Assembly: GCA_030295235.1 (NCBI GenBank)
Contig: AP026128.1
Coordinates: 558,001 to 622,000, forward strand
Length of the DNA: 64,000 bases
Direction of reading: 5' to 3'
Source: Fistulifera solaris
Taxonomy: Eukaryota; Bacillariophyta; Bacillariophyceae; Naviculales; Stauroneidaceae
Numbering within the stretch: the stretch's first letter is position 1; the number at the start of each line of letters is the position of its first letter. The notes under the pieces are model-generated. The model saw only the letters and a program-made list of their open reading frames with translations. It did not search any database and was not told the origin of the DNA. The translations under genes and the position numbers were made by a program. Positions 32,261 through 41,547 of this stretch are shown one piece after another.

Positions 32261-32830
32261 TCATGCTTTACGTGCTGGCAATGCGAAACGAGCCTTTTCA
32301 ATAGCATCCGGTTCATTGAGCTGCAGCAGTCGCTTTTCCTGCTCAATGTCATTCACTTCGACGGCAACGTTATTCAACTCGTCCAAGATACCGTGAAGCA
32401 AAATACTCTCTTGCAACATGTACTGCAGCGACGGTGCATCCCCGAATCGTCGAACCTGGACTCCATTCTCCTGAAAATCAATCGACACCATCGCTGTCCC
32501 GTCTTTAAAATAGACTTGCAAATCACCAGCGTCTCCTTGTTTAGTCAGCCATGACTTTGGTGCCGGTTCGTTCTGTATTCCTACCAAATATATTTGCATA
32601 AGGAACCGCAGCGCACCCACTTTTACATTCTTGGCGGGAATATCGATGATGATGGGTGGACCGGACGTTTCTTGTTTCCGGCCTCCGAAAAGCTCCAACG
32701 CGCTCCGGTGCGATCGAATGACACTCGGACGCTGCAGCGAAAATGCTAGACAAGGGAAAGAAAATTGGCTGAGCCCCAGCAAAAGGCATGTCAAATACAT
32801 CAAGTAAGACAAGAATCGATGATTTATCAT
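32261..32830 (-). CDS. Plastid-targeted protein of unknown function, paralogue B
   Basis: 189 residues, intact. The signal peptide ends CLAFSLQRP, an Ala-Phe junction typical of diatom plastid import. The mature part has VGALRFLMQIYLVGIQN, LQVYFKDGTAMVSIDF, YMLQESILLHGILDELN and PDAIEKARFAL, each matching the gene at 29371-29967. The pair is inverted (plus and minus) and separated by one unrelated gene. No family is recognised; predicted to be a soluble stromal or lumenal protein of the plastid. Confidence 0.8.
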   Translation of the reverse strand: MINHRFLSYLMYLTCLLLGLSQFSFPCLAFSLQRPSVIRSHRSALELFGGRKQETSGPPIIIDIPAKNVKVGALRFLMQIYLVGIQNEPAPKSWLTKQGDAGDLQVYFKDGTAMVSIDFQENGVQVRRFGDAPSLQYMLQESILLHGILDELNNVAVEVNDIEQEKRLLQLNEPDAIEKARFALPARKA

Positions 32831-32981
32831 GGTAGAATTGTTCTTTTATCAGTTGCTTTTGTCATCGAGGCTGGGTCGGTTTATTACTGAAACAACAATA
32901 TTATACGGCGACATTGCGCCCGCCATTACTTCGTACTGTACGGGTTTTTACTATCGACCCAAAGTGTTAGTTTAAGGAGAC

Positions 32982-33002
32982 CACGACTGCATTTCAGTCA
33001 TG
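32982..33002 (-). repeat. Dispersed hairpin element in tandem unit 1
   Basis: CACGACTG, loop CATTT, CAGTCATG: the reverse complement of the plus-strand copies. Confidence 0.8.
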
Positions 33003-33202
33003 AATCAATAGTCTTTCGAGCGACGGATGTTACCTACAATTCGTTCGATCGCCCAGTTTCTTGCTTTATTTGTCATTGTTGCAATGAAACAGTCTTCAAC
33101 AGTGTTGTCATCATACGTCATTATATTTACGTCGAAGAGCCTTGCGAAACGTTGTCTGCCTTGGTTTTTTACTATGGACCCGAAGTGTTGGTTTACGGAG
33201 AC

Positions 33203-33223
33203 CACGACTGCATTTCAGTCATG
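33203..33223 (-). repeat. Dispersed hairpin element in tandem unit 2
   Basis: Same sequence as at 32982, followed by the same AATCAATAGTCTTTCGAGCG. Confidence 0.8.
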
Positions 33224-33296
33224 AATCAATAGTCTTTCGAGCGACGGATGTTACCTACAATTTGTTCGATCGCCCAGTTTCTTGCTTTATTTGTCA

Positions 33297-33317
33297 CTAG
33301 CCGCTTACGCGGGCTAG
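33297..33317 (-). repeat. Helitron 3' terminal hairpin
   Basis: On the minus strand, arms CTAGCC(C)GC and GCGGCTAG with loop GTAA and a single bulged C. The terminal CTAG is part of the stem. Confidence 0.8.
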
Positions 33318-33583
33318 CCCCTGCGGGGGGCAAGAAAGAGGTGTAGGCGATAAAGTAGTTTTGTGAATGTAGTGTAACTGTAAGTGTATTTTTAGTTTAG
33401 ATTGAAATATTTATTGAAAAATCTCTTTGTAGACCACATTTCGAGTAAAAATTTGGTCTTGTGGTAACTGATTTTGGATATAGATGACTTCATCTTGATT
33501 GGCATGGACAAATACTTAAGAAAAGACTGCAAGTATGAATTGTTACTTTCGGCTAGAATCCGTTGCAACTCTTCAAAAATTGA

Positions 33584-34732
33584 TCAATCCATTTCCCGGT
33601 CAGAAGTATTTCCGTCACGCACATGTTGCAATCTGAGCTCTGCTTGAAGGGCAGGATCATAAAAGTATATTTGCAAGCACTTTGGGATTTCATGTTCGGA
33701 AGGAAGTAATGGACCAATACGTCTTACCATCTGTCCTGATATTCTAAAAGCAGACGGCCCACCATGATTCACAGTTTTATCTTCTACTTGAAGAGACGCC
33801 ATAGCCATTCCTGAATTGAATTTTCTTATGTGTTTACGAAAGTATTTACTTCGTGGATCGTCACTTGTCATTAACTTTCGTAAATCAGGTGGCAACTGTC
33901 GGTAAGAAGGTAGCTTGATTTTACCTTGATTGCAACAAAGTTTACCCAAGTGGGGTTTTGCTCGAGTTCCTTTGTTTTCCGATTTAAAGCCAAGCGCCCC
34001 ACAGTAACTACAACAAATATTTTGAGGTCCGATATCGTACGGGGTCACACTTCTTGCATCAAAGGTATCAATATCACAATTTCTTCCAGACATAAAAATA
34101 CGACGATGTCGTGTATTGTTATTTTGTCGTTGCTGCCGGTGTTGCGCATTGTTGTTTTGTCTTTCGTTTTCTCTTTCTTCGGCATTCAAACTTTCTCTTC
34201 GGGCACGATTGCGAGCGCTGTTGTTGCTCCTTTGATGTGCATGGTCTTCCTCATCCAAAGCTTCTCTTCGAGCACGATTGCGGGCGGTATTGTTCCTCCT
34301 TCGGTGCTCTCGCTCTTGCTCATTCAAACTCTCCCTGTGAGCACGCTGTCGCAAAGCATTCTTCAACTTCTGTTCAACTTTTCCGGTTGCTGTTTTTACT
34401 CTTTGACGATACGAACGTTGTCGCAAAGCATTCTTCATCAGTTGATTGTGAAGTTGTGCTGTTGTCTTCGCTCTTTCACGATACGCACGTTGACGCAAAG
34501 CATTCTTCATCAGTCGATTGTGAAGTTGTGCTGTCGTCTTCGCTCTTTCACGATACGCACGTTGACGCAAAGCATTCATCCGTCGCTTGGCTTGTAACAC
34601 ATCATCATCGGCATCACTTCTTGTCAATTTTGATGGTTCGATATATACTTTGTTTATTGCGTTCATCTTTCTTCCGGCATCACTTCTTGTCAATTTTGAT
34701 GGTTCGATATATACTTTGTTTATTGCGTTCAT
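33584..34732 (-). CDS. Helitron N-terminal protein, lacks Rep/helicase
   Basis: About 382 residues. The first half is made of repeats: MNAINKVYIEPSKLTRSDA twice (a 67-bp DNA duplication at about 34612-34745) and NALRQRAYRERAKT units three to four times, then related ARNRARRESLN units. The second half is the segment found upstream of the Rep domain in eukaryotic Helitron proteins: CCSYCGALGFKSE with CC further on (zinc-binding-like), LPSYRQLPPDLRKLMTSDDP, KYFRKHIRKFNSGMAMASL, FRISGQMVRRIGPLLP and IYFYDP. It stops before the Rep HUH motif. The product could be a remnant or a DNA-binding accessory. The true start could also be a later Met, for example just upstream of the repeats. Confidence 0.82.
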   Translation of the reverse strand: MNAINKVYIEPSKLTRSDAGRKMNAINKVYIEPSKLTRSDADDDVLQAKRRMNALRQRAYRERAKTTAQLHNRLMKNALRQRAYRERAKTTAQLHNQLMKNALRQRSYRQRVKTATGKVEQKLKNALRQRAHRESLNEQEREHRRRNNTARNRARREALDEEDHAHQRSNNSARNRARRESLNAEERENERQNNNAQHRQQRQNNNTRHRRIFMSGRNCDIDTFDARSVTPYDIGPQNICCSYCGALGFKSENKGTRAKPHLGKLCCNQGKIKLPSYRQLPPDLRKLMTSDDPRSKYFRKHIRKFNSGMAMASLQVEDKTVNHGGPSAFRISGQMVRRIGPLLPSEHEIPKCLQIYFYDPALQAELRLQHVRDGNTSDREMD

Positions 34733-34759
34733 CTTTCTTCTTTCGGTTTTGTGCTATCA

Positions 34760-34890
34760 AAAGTGCACAAACGCAAAACGCAAAACGAAACGAAAGCGAA
34801 AAGAGCACAAACGCAAAACGGAAGCAAAAAGAGCACAAACGCAAAACGGAAGCAAAAAGAGCACAAACGCAAAACGGAAGACTCAGAAAC
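34760..34890. repeat. Short tandem repeat inside the Helitron
   Basis: About four units of 26-28 bp built on CACAAACGCAAAACGGAAGC and AAAAAGAG. It lies upstream of the Helitron reading frame. Confidence 0.75.
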
Positions 34891-35141
34891 GTCGCATTCG
34901 AAATTCGAAGACCAAGGAAACGTCACTCTACACTTTACTACTACGTACAATTAAATGTAAACTCGACAAAAGAACGTAAACTCGACAAAAGAACACAGAA
35001 CAACCAATGGGAACAAAGCAAACAACACAAAAAACAAAAGGAACGTCAAATCCGTGACTCGGACACCCGGGACCAGCGTTACGTTACGTTACGTGACACA
35101 CACACGGACACAGCGCGCTATTATAAATAGATATAAATAGA

Positions 35142-35298
35142 TTGTTGCAATGAAACAGTCTTCAACAGTGTTGTCATCATACGTCATTATATTTACGTCG
35201 AAGAGCCTTGCGAAACGTTGTCTGCCTTGGTTTTTTACTATGGACCCAAAGTGTTGGTTTACGGAGACCACGACTGCATTTCAGTCATGAGTCATGAA
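35142..35298. repeat. 221-bp tandem duplication (right part)
   Basis: This is the remainder of unit 2 after the Helitron (from TTGTTGCAATG) and a partial third unit (GTTTTTTACTATGGACCC to the hairpin). Confidence 0.88.
35269..35289 (-). repeat. Dispersed hairpin element in partial unit 3
   Basis: CACGACTG, CATTT, CAGTCATG, then a second GTCATGA. About 200 bp upstream of RPL23A. Confidence 0.8.
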
Positions 35299-35489
35299 TT
35301 CCCGAGCCGTCCGTACATGATACGTGCGATGCTGTACCGTTTACCGCTTTACTTTCTGCAAAAACCCAACAAAAGCTTTTGTTTGCTCCACCGCGATGGA
35401 AACAGACTCGGACGTTCATCACCAAGTGGATCGAATTTACAAGTTTCTTTCATTCCAAATTAAGCAAATTACTCACCAATAATCTCAAA

Positions 35490-36002
35490 ATGTCAGGTAA
35501 GGAATCCGCGTCGAGCGCCGACGCTTGAAGACCGCTAGAAAATCATATCTCACGCTGTTGATTGCTTTCCTCGAAAAAAATGAAAATAGGCAAGGCAAAA
35601 ACAGTTGCAAAGGCTTTGAGCAAGGGAATTTCGAAGAAGGGAACTCGCATTCACACTAAAGTTCACTTCTACAAACCCAAAACTCTTCAACACACGCGAA
35701 AGCCCAAGTATGCCCGAACCAGCGTCCCAAAGAAGAGCACGACGGATAAGTTCGGTATTATCAAGTATCCTTTGACAACAGAATCTTCGATGAAATTGAT
35801 CGAAGACAGCAACACACTGGTTTTCATTGTTGATATCAAAGCCAACAAACGTCAGATCAAGGCGGCTATCCAAGACCTGCACAAAATTGAATGCGAGAAA
35901 GTAAACACTCTCATTACTCCCCGTGGTTTGAAGAAGTGCTACGTCAAATTGACAAAGGATTACGATGCATTGGATGTTGCCAACAGAATCGGAGTAATCT
36001 AA
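35490..36002 (+). CDS. RPL23A: Ribosomal protein uL23 (L23a), 60S
   Basis: A 7-nt first exon (ATG TCA G, 35490-35496), a 93-nt GT-AG intron and exon 2 (35590-36002) give [15 protein letters not shown] and about 139 residues. The body is typical of cytosolic L23a: [53 protein letters not shown] and [17 protein letters not shown], ending NRIGVI. The protein binds 25S rRNA at the exit tunnel and contacts SRP. The unspliced start at 35580 (MKIGKAK) also keeps the frame but ignores a good donor, CAG/GTAAGG, and the acceptor ATAG. Confidence 0.95.
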
Positions 36003-36114
36003 AGAATGAATTAGACTTTGATTGAAATTTGTTGCGATCGTATCAAGTGCATGAAGTACTGGTAGTATGTGCGGATATCAAAGTTAATCTGTTGTTATGA
36101 ATACGCCAGAAAAA

Positions 36115-38013
36115 CTACAATCCTTCATCAGTTTCTTTGCGGGCAATCTGATATCCTCGCATCTTGATTACTTCGTCGTCACTCGTTTCGTCTCTGTCGA
36201 AGATCCATCCCTCATTTTTCACTTCTTTGTTGATCGTGATAAGCTCGTCACTTTTCCCCTGTATGACCATAGCACCGTCCAGATCAAGACTTTCGATTAC
36301 GACTGCATCTCCACGAACAATGAGAGTAGAGCGCTTGCTAATCTTTACCTTATCGGGATGAGGAAAAAGGTTTTTCAATTCGCCTGGGCACGTCAAGGAG
36401 CTGGGGTCCAAAACAACAGCCGGTAAAAGGTCAACGTCGATACCCAAATGATTCTCTTTATCGCCTTGTTCCACTCGACATCCAATCGATCGAAGCATCT
36501 TACGGAATGCCCCATACTGGTCGCGTTCGCCGGTGGCTGCCGTACCAGGAGCAATCCCTGCGCTTGCAAAGCTACACCGTCGGGAGTGGCATTCTTCACC
36601 GGTGAAAAGCACAGATCGGCTGGGACGCTCGTGTAACCAACCTTCTTGGCATCTTCTCCTTCCAAAACCGTAGGAAAGTCTTGCATCATACATTCAAGGC
36701 GGGTGGGCTTCTTGAATACAGTTTTGCTTTCGTCCTTGTATTTCGGGTTGACAAATTCCGGCATGATTCCTTTTGTTCGTTCCAGAGCTTTGTGGTACCC
36801 ATCAAGCTGAAAAAGAAGCTGATTGATATTACCTGGAAATGGTGAATACCCCGTTTCTTCGTCATTCACATCACCGTTTGGGCTACCAGTCAGCGCGAAG
36901 AAGAGGGTCGAGTTGGTTGTATTCGACGTTGATTGTTCTACAAAAGTGGAAGTCAGATTGTTGTTCCTCGTGTTGCATCATCTAAGTACTTGTTCGGACT
37001 TACCTCGTCTCGCCCGTTGCTTTGTTTTCTAGCTTTGCAATTCCTCCGATGGCTTGCTTGGCCTTTCTCGGGACTGCCAACGAGTTCATGATCAAGTCCA
37101 TTTTCTTGGACACACCGAGCATCAGTGGAAGCGTGTGAAAAGCTAAACCATTCGTATCCTGAAACAAAATAAGCCATTTAATTCCTTGATCTATCCAATT
37201 TTTTTGCGACACGGTGTCGGTAGAGAAGCTCGTGAATATCACCGTGACCGTGTGGTTTCGTTAACACCTTGAACGGCTCATCGGGATCCCTAGCAATTGT
37301 TGCATCGTTATCCGTAAGAGCAGGAACTCCCTGACCTTGTTGCACAATAGTTATTTGTTCCTTTTCCATGCCAAAATAATTGTTATCCTCCAACAGTTTG
37401 ATAGTTCGATCGTTCGTATCGTTTGAAGTCATTATACACAGCGGAAGTTGCTTTCCGGTGGAGTACTTTGCTGCAAGGACAGGATATAGTTAATGTAATA
37501 CTGCAGGTAGCAAGTCATAGTTGCTGTTTCCGTAGGCAGCGCGATCTGAAAAAACGCAGTGTTAGATAGATCAGAAAAAGGACACCAGTTGAATGGGATC
37601 CTGGAGCTTACCTTGATTCCACTGTATCCGAGTCGTTCGCCAAGCCCACCAGCAACGAGCACAAAACCGATGCAACCAAGTTCCTGCATGCCGATTGCTT
37701 CTGTTTCTTGGTACTCGGTAGTACCAAGTTCAAAGGCTTCTCCTTTCGGTACACTGGGAATCCAACCATCCAGTGGGTTGACTCCATTTCGACTATCCTC
37801 CAACAGTTCTCGGGCTCGCTTTGTATAGCCTAATATTCCGGTCGGATAGGACTCGTCCAATGCTTCCAGTTGACTTGCCAAAGTCTTTCGTGATTCGAGA
37901 CTAGCGTGAGGAAAGTCTTTGAAAAGATGACTTTGCCCTCCCGAATGCAAATTTTGGAGAAGTTCCTGTTGCTTGGGAGATAATTCTTTGATTGACTCTG
38001 CAAAGTCCGTCAT
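36115..38013 (-). CDS. USP: UDP-sugar pyrophosphorylase (four frameshifts)
   Basis: Exon 1 (38013-37612) carries the nucleotide-binding loop VLVAGGLGERLGYSGIK. Introns are 37546-37611 and 36938-37003 (66 nt each). Exon 2 continues ALPTETATMTCYLQYYINYIL, then LCIMTSNDT, LTKPHGHGDIHELLYRH and LILFQDTNGLAFHTLP; exon 3 NVEYNQLDPLLRA, GYSPFPGNINQL, FVNPKYKD and PTRLECMMQDFP. The frame shifts at the T3 run 37452-37454, the T7 run 37199-37205, near 36892, and at the C3 run 36556-36558 (plus strand). The enzyme makes UDP-sugars from sugar-1-phosphates and UTP with broad specificity, supplying chrysolaminarin, cell wall and glycolipid synthesis. Its KPHGHGDIHELL motif separates it from classical UGPase. 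The start Met at 38013 fits. Confidence 0.92.
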
Positions 38014-38758
38014 GTTGCTCGTTTATCGATTGAACGTACAAGTGGGGCAAATATCTCGACAAAAGTTTAGCTTTACTTCTCTGTGCCTCTTGCAACGCCA
38101 GGAAACACTCTTTTCGAATCTTTTCTATGGTATTTGATCAAGAAAACGAGTGAGTCGCGTCGAGTGTTTTTATCCTGGTGTGCGTTGCGGACGAGTGCGG
38201 GCGGATGCGGGATGTGGCGGAGGTTTTTTCAACCTCTGCATAAAACTTGTTCATGTCGAATAAGGATCCAAAACCTTCAGAGCTACAACGTGTGATGGTG
38301 ACGTCAAACCGGATGGCATCAAATTAAACTCAAAGTTCTAACCTACTTGTACAGTACGTATCAGCTTTCCATGATTTCGTACCACTATAGACTTTAGAGT
38401 AAAGACGTTCGTTTCAGTTTTCAGTCATGATGCTGTCTACTGTCTACTCTAGAGAGACTACCTGTACTGTTCAATTGGGACGAATGACGAATGGAAAATA
38501 GAACTCGGAAGCTGGAAAAGAAAAATGCGCACCGAGCACCGAGCACCGAAAAGCTTTTCAGTTTTTCCTGCGTTCATTATGTTCCTTTGGATATTTACTC
38601 GCCTTTCATCTCTCCACCCGTATTTAGAATTCGAGACAAGAGAGGCTTTGACGGGAAATTTGTACCGAACAGGGAACAAATTGCCATCAACAAACAACGG
38701 AGTGGTGAAGAGAAGCATTTGAGACGTCCGATCTGGCTTTTGGCTGCGTCCCTTAACA
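38014..38758. other. Divergent promoter region, USP / Cys-rich protein
   Basis: Noncoding, 745 bp. A triple CACCGAG repeat occurs at about 38530-38550. A TTCAGTCATGATG fragment at about 38421 could be a remnant of the hairpin element. No gene. Confidence 0.4.
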
Positions 38759-39931
38759 ATGTCCGCTCCATCCCCCACTCTTGTCCTTCTTACGGTGCTA
38801 GTATGTGTGCTCTTCACCGGTTACCAGCGTAAGTGAATCGTGAGAGCTATTATCAAGCGTCACAAAGCGGAATGTGTCAGTGGGTCTGCTTCAATTTTCT
38901 CGCTCTCTGCTGATACCTTTTTCTTTTTAGTTGAGAGAGCAAATGATGCATTAGTTGCGACAACACTGAGAAGAGACGAGTTGTACCCGATTGTCGCCGA
39001 TCAGTGTGAAGCGGATCTAATCCAATTCTGTAGACCATCGCCGCTCAATGCCACTCAGCCTTCCGACGTTGGTGACAGAGCGTTAACGAGCTTGCCTGAG
39101 CTTGAAAGCTTATTACCGGAGTCTTCGTTAAACGACAAACAAGCTGGAGACGCTCCATCGGACCAGCCAGGCGCTGCTCTGATGGTGACCCCGACTCGGC
39201 AGCTCCGCACTACCCCAGTCCACAGCCGCAGTTTGACAGAAGATACGAACTCGGATGGTATCCTATTTCCGTATGAATGTTTGGAGGCGGCTTGGAAAAA
39301 GAATCTCGTTAGTGTGAAATGTAGCACCGCTTTGTTTCAGTTACGAGGCGTTGAAGAGTTGAAGCATCAGCAACAACGCAATTGTGAGACAGCATCCTGG
39401 GTATTCTGGGCCAGTTGGTGTTGGCTTGTTTGCTATTGTGCAGATATTGGTCGCCACTTGTCGATATCGGCGTGCTTTCTTTTCACCTACCGGTTTGTCA
39501 TGTGGGACTTTGTGGTCCAATACCATGGCTACTTCGCTTTCTTATCGTACATCATGGGTTTCGCTACCGGTCACTTCATGACCTTTCTCTTTCTATCTGT
39601 GTTTCTGTTGAACCTGCCCGTGTTCGCGAAAGGGCATGCTAGAAGGCAAGGTGACATCAGCAACGAGGAGGATCAATCCCCAGGCAGCGAACAGGATTGT
39701 ATTACTGGACAAAGTGAAACTCGTGGATGCGCTTGTTGCAAGGCGCCAACTTACTCGGACAATCCATCAGAGCTAGCAGAAAGTTGCTGTGAATGCTGTA
39801 TGGGCTCGGGCGCTTGCCGCGTAGCTTGCGAATCCTGCTGTGACAAAGAATGCTGCAAGACAAGCACTGACGCTACAACCGAGCAAGAAATACTGATTCC
39901 TGCTCTGGTTGTGGGAGAGCGTTCAACATAA
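38759..39931 (+). CDS. Cys-rich secretory-pathway membrane protein
   Basis: Exon 1 (38759-38828) codes a signal peptide, MSAPSPTLVLLTVLVCVLF; a 102-nt intron follows; exon 2 is 38931-39931. The lumenal part has spaced Cys (QCEADLIQFC, FPYECLEAAWKKN, KC), reminiscent of Golgi-apparatus-protein-1 Cys-rich repeats, which is weak. Two or three hydrophobic segments follow (WVFWASWCWLVCYCAD; FLSYIMGFATGHF to LLNLPVF). The C-terminal tail has about 14 Cys in 40 residues (GCACCK, CCECC, CESCCDKECC), like metal-binding or palmitoylated tails. Function unknown. Sequence upstream of 38931 in the same frame (from 38840) is intron. Confidence 0.68.
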
Positions 39932-40374
39932 CACGTTGTGGCTGCTTCCTTATGCATGCACAAGGACAAAGAAATAGATGAGTAGCAAAGCATGGCAAGC
40001 CTATCTACAAAAGCAAGTAATTAAAATATGTGCTATTAGCTTCAGCTCCTTTTGCTGTTGAAGAGCACGATATCTTGTCAATCCGACAGAAAACTTGGGA
40101 ACGGACACCCGCAGTTGCCGTCCACGCTTACCTGTTGTTAGAAGTGATGGCGCTCAAAGATGAATTGTAGTGCAGTCAAAGCCTTCCAAACGAATATCAT
40201 TGAACGAAAAGAAAGGAAGATACAGTTTTTGCTTGTATAGTTATAGTCATTTTCTCTATCACATAAAGGATCGGAATGAATCCGGTCAGGACTTATGAGC
40301 TAGCAGCACGATAACTAGTTGCAATTCGTCGCTTTCATTGAAGGACCAAGCAGACGGCAGCTGAACGTATCTGC
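39932..40374. other. Convergent spacer
   Basis: 443 bp between two convergent stops. Nothing recognised. Confidence 0.4.
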
Positions 40375-41095
40375 CTATAGAATAATGCACCCGCAATTGT
40401 TCGGCTCGACAGCTTCTTCGCTCACTGCTGGTCGATCGAAGGAAGGTGCCGATTTGACAGTAGGTTTGGAAGCTGACACGGCCTTGGTGGGAGACGGCGG
40501 AGCCGGTGTGGCTGCTGGGGTAACAACAGGCGCAGAGTCTTCCGCTTTTACTTCTTTCACAGCAACTGGAGCGTCAGCTTCTTTTGTAGGAGCGACAGCA
40601 GCAGGTTTGGTCTCTGGTTCATCAACTGGCTCTGGTTCCGGTTCCGGTTGAACCATTGGCTCCGGTTCCGGCTCAGATTCAGGCAGAGCAGGCTCTGGTT
40701 CGGCTTCTGGAACAGCAACTGGCTCTGGTTCGGGTTCGGGGACAGAAACGGGTTCTGGCTCCGGCTCCGAGACAGCGACGGGTTCCGGTTCGGACACAGA
40801 CTCGGGCACGGCAACGGTTTCTGGTTCGGCTACAACCGCAGATTCCGTCTGTGCGGGCTCTTCTGTCGGAACTTCGGCCGCCACCTTGCTATCCGATGCT
40901 TCCGTAATGACTCCCTCATCTTGGGAAGGAATTTCTGGCGTTGTTTCGACCACATCAGACGGTATATCTTCCAAAGTGTCGACCGACTTGATCTCGGTTA
41001 AAGTAGGGCCACTCTCGACCGATTGCGCATCGTTGCCCGGCTTCTTGGCGCCCTTACCTTTGCCTCCTTTTCCTTTTTTTGTTCTTCTTGCCCAT
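40375..41095 (-). CDS. Glu-Pro repeat protein with C-terminal CaaX box
   Basis: About 240 residues. The start [15 protein letters not shown] is obtained from the ATG at 41095 if one A is removed from the A7 run (plus-strand T7, 41074-41080); the frame as given has no Met. A Lys/Gly-rich head is followed by an acidic region and about a dozen EPEPEPV-type repeats (residues 100-170), then an Ala/Pro/Lys region. The protein ends NNCGCIIL, a CaaX box whose Leu predicts geranylgeranylation, so membrane anchoring is inferred. The MG start could be myristoylated. I do not recognise a family; the repeats make a rigid extended linker likely. Confidence 0.65.
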
Positions 41096-41547
41096 TTTAA
41101 AAGATATCCTTCGCTTTCAAGTCGTCGCTGTGCCGATTGACTCACCTCGTAATAAAAATGGTTGCGTTGTCGTTTGTCGATTGATGACACTTGGCGAACG
41201 AACGGCCATCTGCGCAACCATGACCGTGACCAGAGTACACTATGAGATAGAGAGCGCGCGCGATGAAGCTGATGTATAAAACATTTTAACGTCTTTCAAC
41301 GTCCAAAACACATTCATCATAGTCTACAACGAATACAATCGGAAGCGAGCCAGCCTGTCCCTTCCGTTCGTGGTTCGTGACTCGTGACCCACAAGGTGAG
41401 ACGTGACCCGCATTCCCCAAACTCGTGCCACACTCGATCTTTTTCGAAAACAAAAGAACAACAATAACGATAGATTAACTAACATAACAGCGCACTGCTT
41501 CATGTATGGAATGATTGAAACAATAAACGACGACGAGAGGTGAACGG
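41096..41547. other. Divergent promoter region, EP-rich protein / lipase
   Basis: Noncoding. A GTGAGT donor at about 41140 (minus strand) after a short frame from 41221 could mark a 5' UTR intron of the EP-rich gene. CGTGACTCGTGACC occurs near 41376. Confidence 0.35.

Larger units (their letters stand above)
32944..33296. repeat. 221-bp tandem duplication (left part)
   Basis: Unit 1 (about 32944-33163) and unit 2 (from about 33164) are direct repeats with an offset of 221 bp; ACTATCGACC at 32950 corresponds to ACTATGGACC at 33171. Unit 2 is split by the Helitron at 33297 and resumes at 35142; a third partial unit follows to about 35298. Each unit carries one hairpin element. Confidence 0.9.
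33297..35141 (-). mobile_element. Non-autonomous Helitron, 1,845 bp, both ends defined
   Basis: On the minus strand the element begins TCTATTTATA (repeated once) and ends with a CCGC-GTAA-GCGG hairpin directly followed by CTAG, so it has 5'-TC and 3'-CTRR ends. It sits between A and T with no target-site duplication. The unoccupied form of the same target (TTTGTCA joined to TTGTTGCAATG) is present 220 bp to the left, at about 33080, in tandem unit 1, and proves both boundaries. Inside lies a 382-codon frame for the N-terminal part of a Helitron protein, but no Rep or PIF1 helicase, so transposition would need enzymes from elsewhere. Confidence 0.93.

Noticed and set aside
34111-35130. Plus-strand protein inside the Helitron
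   Set aside because: It is the shadow of the minus-strand Helitron frame and of the A-rich repeats.
35580-36002. RPL23A starting at MKIGKAK without an intron
   Set aside because: The CAG/GTAAGG donor and ATAG acceptor give the more usual MSGKAK start.
40375-41217. EP-rich protein starting at 41217
   Set aside because: There is no ATG at that position in frame; MGKKNKKGK at 41095 with one base removed from the A7 run is better.
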